From Lachnospiraceae bacterium (GTDB lineage: Bacteria > Bacillota > Clostridia > Lachnospirales > Lachnospiraceae), in the NCBI GenBank assembly GCA_910575835.1, contig CAJTGB010000040.1, positions 1 to 39,081 on the forward strand: a DNA stretch of 39,081 nucleotides, written 5' to 3'. Under the pieces are notes generated by a model. The model ran no database searches, was not told the origin of the DNA, and was given only the letters and a program-made list of their open reading frames with translations. Both the position numbers and the translations under genes were made by a program. This document shows positions 34,017-39,081 of the stretch, one piece after another; within the stretch, counting starts at the first letter, position 1, and every line of letters starts with the position of its first letter.

Positions 34017-34092
34017 TTTCATGAAATTTATGTTTTTTCATGAAATTATACTTTACAAACACATGAAATCATATTATAATAATTTCATGAAA
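34017..34092 (+). promoter_or_regulatory. lacI-type gene promoter with three palindromic operators
   Basis: -35 TTTACA (34052-34057), 17-bp spacer, -10 TATAAT (34075-34080). The exact palindrome TTTCATGAAA occurs at 34017-34026, 34036-34045 and 34083-34092, two upstream of the -35 and one on the start site; a half site ATGAAA lies between at about 34063. Two extend into CG (CGTTTCATGAAA and TTTCATGAAACG), giving a longer consensus CGTTTCATGAAACG. This implies autoregulation. Confidence 0.75.
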
Positions 34093-34113
34093 CGAAGAAA
34101 AGAGGTGTTCATT

Positions 34114-35127
34114 ATGCGTAAGAAAAATCCTGCTCCTACTATGAAAGATGTTGCGTTAGAGGCAGGGGTTGCACTGGGAACCGTATCTAAAGTTATCAAT
34201 GGGTTACCGGTCGGCGAATCCTATCGTCTTCGTGTGGAAGATGCGATCCAGAAGCTTGATTACCATGTAAACAGTTATGCACGAGGATTGAAAGCCAACA
34301 AAACTTATACCGTCGCCCTGCTGATCCCCAATACATCCAATCCCTTTTTCGCCAAGCTTGTGCATCACATCAACACTTCTCTTATAAAGAGAAACTACCG
34401 GATGCTTTTATGTACCACCGACTACGATTCCAGAATGGAACAGGAATATCTCAAAATTGCAAAGCAAAATAAAGTAGACGGCATTATCGGTCTTACCTAC
34501 AATCCAGATCTGCATCCAGACGAGACCATTCCCTTTGTATCCATCGACCGCCCCATGGGAACGCACATTCCCTGTGTTGCAAGCGACAACTTCGCCGGCG
34601 GCCAAATGGCTGTGGAAAAACTGGCAGATCTCGGCTGCAAGAATGTAGCTTTCCTGCGTGTAGGTTCTTCCCTGGACAGCGAACCCAACAAGCGGAAGGC
34701 CGGTTTCGAGAACGGCTGTCTTGTGAGAGGTATGTCTTTCTCGGAAAAGATTCTGCAGGATGATGAACCCCTAAGTGAATTTGAAGATTTCCTAAAAGAA
34801 CATCTTTCTAATGGAAAGCTGGAATTCGACGGCCTGTTCTGCGTAACTGATTATATCGCCTATGAGGTGATTAAGATCCTACGCAAAATGAATCTTCGTG
34901 TACCGGAGGATGTTCAGATTATCGGTTTTGACGGCGTAAGGGCTTTTGGAGACGGCGATTACTTCTGTTCCACAATTGTACAGCCGGCTCAGGACATTGC
35001 AGAGATGTGCGTAGAGCTTTTGCTGCAGGAAAATATGTCTACCAAACCGCCCCTTGTATGTCTCCCCGTATCCTATGCATATGGCGGCACCACAAGAGAG
35101 CCGCAAGAAGGAGAGAACCGCAAATGA
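34114..35127 (+). CDS. LacI-family transcriptional regulator
   Basis: 337 residues from the ATG at 34114 with AGAGGTG upstream; the frame open to 34021 runs through the promoter and is not used. The N-terminal helix-turn-helix and hinge helix read TMKDVALEAGVALGTVSKVI and YARGLKANKTYTVALLIPN. The periplasmic-binding-like domain follows (NPFFAKLVHHINTSL, DGIIGLTYNPDLHP, IDRPMGTHIPCVASDNFAGG). It is divergent from the sugar transporter operon and probably represses it until sucrose or a derivative binds. Downstream genes overlap or follow closely, so it heads an operon. Confidence 0.93.
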   Translation: MRKKNPAPTMKDVALEAGVALGTVSKVINGLPVGESYRLRVEDAIQKLDYHVNSYARGLKANKTYTVALLIPNTSNPFFAKLVHHINTSLIKRNYRMLLCTTDYDSRMEQEYLKIAKQNKVDGIIGLTYNPDLHPDETIPFVSIDRPMGTHIPCVASDNFAGGQMAVEKLADLGCKNVAFLRVGSSLDSEPNKRKAGFENGCLVRGMSFSEKILQDDEPLSEFEDFLKEHLSNGKLEFDGLFCVTDYIAYEVIKILRKMNLRVPEDVQIIGFDGVRAFGDGDYFCSTIVQPAQDIAEMCVELLLQENMSTKPPLVCLPVSYAYGGTTREPQEGENRK

Positions 35128-35726
35128 AAAACTGGTGGTACTATCATAAATGGTATGTTATCTGTGGGGTTATCCTGTTCTTCATCGCCATAGATATCAT
35201 CGGAAACAACCTTGGCTGGTTCAAAGACACTCCGGATATCCAGATCGCTTACATTGGGGATGCTCCCCTGTCAGCGGATACAGCCGCTTCCCTGGAGAAT
35301 ACCTTTACTTCCTTGGCTAAGGACTACAATCACGACGGGAAAATACTGATAAAAATCAATCAATTTGTCAGCGGCGCTTCCACAGACGATGCTGAAAGTC
35401 TTTCCTATCAGCAGGCAGCGGAAATCGCCCTGATCGGAGACATTGACGACTGTACAAGTTATTTCTTTCTGATGGAAAATCCAGGAAAAGTTCAGAGAGA
35501 GTTCCAGGTATTAGCTATGCCGGACGGAAGCTGCCCGGATGAATATGATTTTTCCGCAGAGAGCAAAGTGATCCCCTGGGATTACGGTCTATACCTTGGA
35601 AGACGATGCTTTTATAACAAAAAACAGACTCCTTATGCTGATGAGTGCAGCCAAATCTGGGATACATTACAGTCAAATACCCCGCCGCAGACAAAGGGGC
35701 AACAAGCTTACAGCGCCGTAAAATAG
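35124..35726 (+). CDS. Membrane-anchored protein of unknown function
   Basis: 200 residues. The ATG overlaps the lacI stop by four bases (ATGA), so translation is coupled. One N-terminal membrane helix (KWYVICGVILFFIAIDIIG) is followed by an outside domain of about 170 residues (DTPDIQIAYIGDAPLSADTA, EIALIGDIDDCTSYFFLMEN). The extracellular part reads a little like a small binding-protein fold. I do not recognise a named family. Its position suggests a partner of the lipoprotein and YesL-like protein encoded next. Confidence 0.8.
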   Translation: MKNWWYYHKWYVICGVILFFIAIDIIGNNLGWFKDTPDIQIAYIGDAPLSADTAASLENTFTSLAKDYNHDGKILIKINQFVSGASTDDAESLSYQQAAEIALIGDIDDCTSYFFLMENPGKVQREFQVLAMPDGSCPDEYDFSAESKVIPWDYGLYLGRRCFYNKKQTPYADECSQIWDTLQSNTPPQTKGQQAYSAVK

Positions 35727-35742
35727 CAGGAGGTAAAATACA

Positions 35743-36345
35743 ATGCATAACAAATACCAAAACCAAATAAAAACAGTCCTGTTGATTTCCTGTCTGTTTT
35801 TACTTATTACAGGCTGTTCTTCCACACCAAAGACTGCAAGAGAGGGAGCGGCCCGGCAAGACGAGTATACAACAATTGGTCAAATCATGACCGTTCATGC
35901 GCCAAAGGAATTTACCCTTCTCGATAACAAAGACGTACTCTCTGCAGACGGGCTATATTATGCCACATGGGTTATCGGCAATTCAATCCCATACGAGAAC
36001 AGCGACGGAGATACCGTAGATCTTTATGACGCTCAGTTATACCTTCTGGCAAGCGAAACAAAAGACGAAAAAGATGCCGAAAAAAACCGTCAGGCATGGC
36101 TTGCTTCAGCCGAAGACAATTACAGCATCCATACCACAGACACCATTACCTGCAACGGACAGTCATACACCGTTATTTCTTATGACTGTGTCAGTGAAGA
36201 CTCGCCTTATGAGCACGGAGTATCTGCACTGGGGGTACACGATAATAATGCAGTATGCGCAGAGCTGACCTGCACGAAAGATTTTGAAGGAGATCTGACC
36301 ACACTACTGACAGACTTCTTAGATAACTGTCAATATACTCAATAA
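35743..36345 (+). CDS. Lipoprotein of unknown function
   Basis: 200 residues, AGGAGGT before the ATG. Signal ends in LLITGC with Cys25. The mature part (TIGQIMTVHAPKEFTLLDNK, YATWVIGNSIPYENSDGDTV, SVSEDS-like acidic stretches) has no catalytic signature that I can name. Third gene of the lacI operon; likely faces outward next to the previous membrane-anchored protein. Confidence 0.8.
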   Translation: MHNKYQNQIKTVLLISCLFLLITGCSSTPKTAREGAARQDEYTTIGQIMTVHAPKEFTLLDNKDVLSADGLYYATWVIGNSIPYENSDGDTVDLYDAQLYLLASETKDEKDAEKNRQAWLASAEDNYSIHTTDTITCNGQSYTVISYDCVSEDSPYEHGVSALGVHDNNAVCAELTCTKDFEGDLTTLLTDFLDNCQYTQ

Positions 36346-36375
36346 ATAATCACAAATACTTAGGAGGGAATTATC

Positions 36376-37218
36376 ATGGCTTTCTTATTTCGGCAGACTC
36401 AATACACATCAACCGGACAACGCCTGACTGGTTTTGCACGATATACCGAGGTTTTAGAACGGAATATCAGGAAATATCTATTTACAAATCTGATGACCTT
36501 GCTTTGCTTTTTACCTTTTGCAACCGGAGCCGCATATGCCATCTTATCTTCCAGCCTGCTGGTCATGATCCTTATCGGAGTTATCGGCGGAATCTTTGCC
36601 GGCCCCGCCTTGTCCTGTATGCATGACGCTGTCTTTCGCAGCCTCCGGGATGTGAAGCCAAGATGCTTCCATGATTATGTGCATGCCTGGAAACAGAACT
36701 GGCGGCAGTCCGTTCTGCCCGGTATCTTATTCTGTCTTCTGCTCGGTTTCGATATCTTTATGGCTATGCTGTTCTGGTGGTCTGCTTCCTTTCCGGGATG
36801 GGGAACCATTGCCCTCTACCTGTTCAGCATTCTGGTCGTTACCATGTGGTTTTCCATCGTCTGGCCGCAGGTCGTACTGTTTGAACAGCCCTTCCTCCAG
36901 AGCGCTAAAAACTGCCTTTTATTCATGCTGCGATATTTTCCCAAAGTCTTAGGCATCGCCTTGCTTCAGATGCTTTACTGGGCTGCGCTTGCCCTCTTCC
37001 TTCCATGGTCCGTGGTCCTTCTGCCTCTTACCGGATTCTGGTTCATCCTGTATACTGCGGATTTTTTACTTTACGATACTTTAAATAACAGCTTCCATAT
37101 CGAAGAACTGATTGCCCGCTCTTATCCTGAACAGGCTCCGTTTTACGAGGACGATGAAGCATGGATCAGAAGAAAACAAAAGGAGGAGAAGGATGGAACC
37201 AACAATACCGCTTGCTGA
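36376..37218 (+). CDS. YesL-like (DUF624-type) membrane protein
   Basis: 280 residues, AGGAGGG before the ATG. Five to six helices, with NLMTLLCFLPFATGAAYAIL and VMILIGVIGGIFAGPALSCM, then FHDYVHAWKQNWRQSVLPGI, a layout resembling YesL proteins that accompany sugar ABC transporters in Firmicutes. Function of the family is not settled. Co-transcription with lacI supports a link to sugar uptake. Confidence 0.75.
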   Translation: MAFLFRQTQYTSTGQRLTGFARYTEVLERNIRKYLFTNLMTLLCFLPFATGAAYAILSSSLLVMILIGVIGGIFAGPALSCMHDAVFRSLRDVKPRCFHDYVHAWKQNWRQSVLPGILFCLLLGFDIFMAMLFWWSASFPGWGTIALYLFSILVVTMWFSIVWPQVVLFEQPFLQSAKNCLLFMLRYFPKVLGIALLQMLYWAALALFLPWSVVLLPLTGFWFILYTADFLLYDTLNNSFHIEELIARSYPEQAPFYEDDEAWIRRKQKEEKDGTNNTAC

Positions 37219-37646
37219 AAACCACATCACGATTTCACGCGCTTTATTTGACAAGGGGATGTGCGCTGTGGAAAATAAAGTATCTCTTAGGAGAAGGCAT
37301 TTTCCTGGGAGCGCTGCTCTTCTGGCTGACAATTATGCTGCCAAGCTCCAGACGAAAAGGCAAATATAAGGCTATGACGCACGGTTGTAATGAAGCCCCA
37401 AAACGGACAACTATTTTCTATCAGGATTATCTAACCGTTATGACCAATAACGGGAATGAGACAACCATCCCCTATAGTGATCTCATCGGTTATCAGGAGA
37501 CCAAAAACTTACATATTCTCAACTGCAAAAATAATATACATGTTTTATTGAATAAGTACGGATATTCTATTAGTGATTTTGACACCATCAAAAATTACTT
37601 TGACATTTTTCATTTCCCGATAGCCCCTTTCAAAGTATTTATCTAA
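37161..37646 (+). CDS. YcxB-like small membrane protein
   Basis: 161 residues overlapping the previous gene by 58 bases. The ATG at 37161 has a GAGG ten bases upstream. A basic N-terminus, a helix at about 44-62 (LGEGIFLGALLFWLTIMLPS), and a C-terminal YcxB-type PH-like part (TIFYQDYLTVMTNNGNETTI, PYSDLIGYQETKNLHILNCK). Last gene of the lacI operon. The exact start is less sure than the reading frame. No function can be given. Confidence 0.65.
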   Translation: MDQKKTKGGEGWNQQYRLLKTTSRFHALYLTRGCALWKIKYLLGEGIFLGALLFWLTIMLPSSRRKGKYKAMTHGCNEAPKRTTIFYQDYLTVMTNNGNETTIPYSDLIGYQETKNLHILNCKNNIHVLLNKYGYSISDFDTIKNYFDIFHFPIAPFKVFI

Positions 37647-37810
37647 TCTTTCGAACGTTATTTACAATCCTGCCGTCGGCGTTGCACGAAACGTATTCAA
37701 TTCTTTATCCATAACAACCTGCTTTTCACTTCCCGAATCAAGGACTGTATTCCAGGCTGTTTCTTTCTCCATATTCCCCGACAAACTTTAATACAATCAA
37801 AACGGATAAA

Positions 37811-37850
37811 AAAAAGCGAGCACCACATCAAAAGATGTGCATACCCGCTT
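37811..37850 (-). terminator. Terminator of the small minus-strand gene
   Basis: On the minus strand GCGGGTATGCACATC-TTTT-GATGTGGTGCTCGC forms an imperfect hairpin followed by a run of eight T. It lies about 57 bp after the stop at 37908. It may also serve the plus-strand operon. The 260 bases between 37647 and 37907 hold no other supported feature. Confidence 0.75.
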
Positions 37851-37907
37851 CTTATTCCCATATTCTCAGCCCATACCGCCCAAAATGAACACCCCTCCAA
37901 GGCCCAT

Positions 37908-38135
37908 TCACAGATTCGGATACCACCGCAGCAGATCCCCATCTCCATTTTCAATCAAAGTATTCACCGCATAATACAGCCACTCCCTCTCATGGGGAAT
38001 CGCCTCCCACTGCGCCCGCTTCTTCGGGTCAGGGCCATTCATCCCCCGTCTGATCCGCGCCGAGATAATCTCCCGCCTCTCCTCCACCGTGATATTCCGC
38101 TCACGGGCAAGCCTCTCAAATAAATGTTCTCCCAT
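37908..38135 (-). CDS. Small helical protein, Spo0A-C-like
   Basis: 75 residues from the ATG at 38135 (AGGAGG ten bases upstream). MGEHLFERLARERNITVEER and IRRGMNGPDPKKRAQWEAIP recall the small proteins annotated as Spo0A C-terminal-like in Lachnospiraceae, with a helical pair then a loop. The tail YYAVNTLIENGDGDLLRWYP is specific to this copy. It may bind DNA, but this is a weak family-level resemblance. Confidence 0.6.
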   Translation of the reverse strand: MGEHLFERLARERNITVEERREIISARIRRGMNGPDPKKRAQWEAIPHEREWLYYAVNTLIENGDGDLLRWYPNL

Positions 38136-38192
38136 GATAAAAACGCCTCCTAAAATTTTCACTCAAAGAAACGATTCATGATTTGGGAATAC

Positions 38193-38552
38193 TAGTATAA
38201 CGAATATTAAATTGTTGATAGTTTAAATAGTTGTTGCTTCGTCTGGATCAATTTCATCCATTTTATATGTCCAATGATAGACGATAGGATCAGCATTGAT
38301 CTCATCGAAGTAGCGGTATATCCGTTCCGACAGTTCCTCTGGCTTCAGACCTCCATAACAACATACGGGCACGGTCAACAACCTGTGCCTGAATCGTTCT
38401 GGTTTTAATCAATGATTTCAGATAGGAACGTTCCTCATCTGATATTGTTATACTATAAGGCAATGCTGGCATAATTGACCTCCACAAAATGTATTGATTA
38501 AGTCCATTATACCAGATATCGAACTATCAACAACTTAATTTATATTATACTA
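38193..38552. mobile_element. Internally deleted IS630 derivative
   Basis: Inverted ends of about 34 bp (GTATAAYRAATATTAARTTG type, extending to TTGATAGTTT) at 38193 and 38552, each bordered by TA. Between them only the N-terminal and C-terminal pieces of one transposase remain. It is a short non-autonomous element made by internal deletion. It shares its right TA with the next IS630 element. Confidence 0.88.
38223..38472 (-). pseudogene. IS630 transposase, internally deleted
   Basis: From the ATG at 38472 the frame encodes MPALPYSITISDEERSYLKS and IQAQVVDRARMLLW, the helix-turn-helix start of IS630 transposases. Near 38340 the frame jumps: LKPEELSERIYRYFDEINAD and VYHWTYKMDEIDPDEATTI with a stop at 38223-38225 are the transposase C-terminus in another frame. 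The whole DDE catalytic core is missing. The C-terminus differs clearly from that of the adjacent element, so they are related but distinct IS630 types. Confidence 0.88.
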
Positions 38553-39081
38553 GTACATCGAATAATTAATAACTGGCCTAATTAGCATTTGATTTTATGC
38601 CAGCTTTAACGGCTTCATCCTGACTTATTTCATCCATTTTATAAGTCCAATGGTATACAACCGGCTCCCTGTTGACCTCTTCAAAATACAGGTATATGCG
38701 GTCAGCGAGTTCCTCCTTTGATTTGACTCGAATTCCTTTTAACATCTGCTTTGTCATCTTGCTAAAGAAACTTTCTATCATGTTTAACCATGATCCATGC
38801 GTGGGCGTAAATACAAAGATAAATCGTCCCTCCGGACACGTTGCAAGATAGTTTTTTGTCTCCTTGGACTTGTGGGCAGAATGGTTATCGCATATGATAC
38901 GTATCACATCCCCTTCTGGATATTTATTGTCCAGTTTCTTCAACAGATTGATAAAATCTGAACTTTTATGACTCTCGCTGACCAGTGGAATTGCTTCCCC
39001 AGTCAGCAGATCAATTCCTGCCAATAAGGAAAGAGTCCCTAAACGCTTATATTCCGCGTCACGGTAAACACATCCTGTATC
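38551..39081 (-). mobile_element. IS630-family insertion sequence, partial at window end
   Basis: The left end TAGTACATCGAATAATTAAT matches the MITE terminal sequence at 24 of 29 positions including CTAGTACA. The transposase fills the rest and leaves the window. The start of the element borders directly on the deleted IS630 at a shared TA. Confidence 0.88.
38578..39081 (-). CDS. IS630-family transposase, C-terminal part
   Basis: 167 residues of an open frame that continues past the window edge. The RNase H-like core shows the second acidic residue in IICDNHSAHKSKET and the Glu of the DDE triad in GSWLNMIESFFSKMTKQML. The first Asp is near or beyond the edge. The C-terminus VYHWTYKMDEISQDE matches that of the deleted copy. 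It cuts and joins element ends at TA targets, and is the best candidate to have moved the 164-bp MITEs. Confidence 0.9.
   Translation of the reverse strand, partial: DTGCVYRDAEYKRLGTLSLLAGIDLLTGEAIPLVSESHKSSDFINLLKKLDNKYPEGDVIRIICDNHSAHKSKETKNYLATCPEGRFIFVFTPTHGSWLNMIESFFSKMTKQMLKGIRVKSKEELADRIYLYFEEVNREPVVYHWTYKMDEISQDEAVKAGIKSNAN

Noticed and set aside
37697-37954. Minus-strand 85-codon frame
   Set aside because: Contains the terminator hairpin of the neighbouring gene, is rich in Cys and Trp, and has no ribosome site.

Overview
The window looks like chromosomal DNA of a spore-forming gut Firmicute, most likely a Lachnospiraceae (Dorea / Clostridium scindens-like). This is inferred from CotF-type spore coat genes, a GerMN lipoprotein, strong AGGAGG ribosome sites, a CUT1 sugar transporter of the LplB/YtcP type without its own ATPase, and a DUF1847 protein. 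I saw no rRNA, tRNA or CRISPR array.

Positions 1-12400 form an accessory block rich in mobile-element debris. It is bounded by two direct 320-bp copies (about 88% identical) of the comEC 3' end. Inside lie a uxuA fragment fused to the left comEC fragment, a 164-bp IS630-type MITE, AraC and integrase scraps, and a four-gene ABC exporter operon (propeller lipoprotein, two FtsX-like permeases, ATPase). These are followed by a complete Recombinase-In-Trio (RIT) element with 87-bp perfect inverted ends next to a serine-recombinase remnant, a tyrosine-recombinase pseudogene split by a second MITE copy, and an AAA-ATPase/PD-(D/E)XK (DUF1703-type) gene.

Positions 12413-18827 hold a minus-strand run comEA - response regulator - histidine kinase - GerMN lipoprotein - comEC: DNA-uptake genes with a two-component system embedded between them.

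Positions 18967-26718 hold arginine biosynthesis: argC-GNAT-argJ-argB-argD on the minus strand, then a small YdcZ-type DMT transporter whose start codon can be sequestered in a 14-bp stem. argG lies on the plus strand, with a DUF1847 gene between. Both arg promoters are overlapped by ArgR-box-like sequences. A class I amidotransferase (peptidase C26) and two small CotF-like coat genes follow.

Positions 28300-37650 hold a sucrose/fructan-type locus: two permeases, a solute-binding lipoprotein, a GH32 enzyme and a decayed fructokinase on the minus strand. A LacI-family regulator is transcribed divergently, followed by an unassigned membrane module (anchored protein, lipoprotein, YesL-like, YcxB-like). 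The palindrome TTTCATGAAA occurs three times around the lacI promoter, and a one-base variant lies just downstream of the transporter promoter. This suggests one regulator for both directions.

The right edge has a small Spo0A-C-like protein gene, an internally deleted IS630 derivative (about 360 bp), and a second IS630 element that abuts it and runs off the window.
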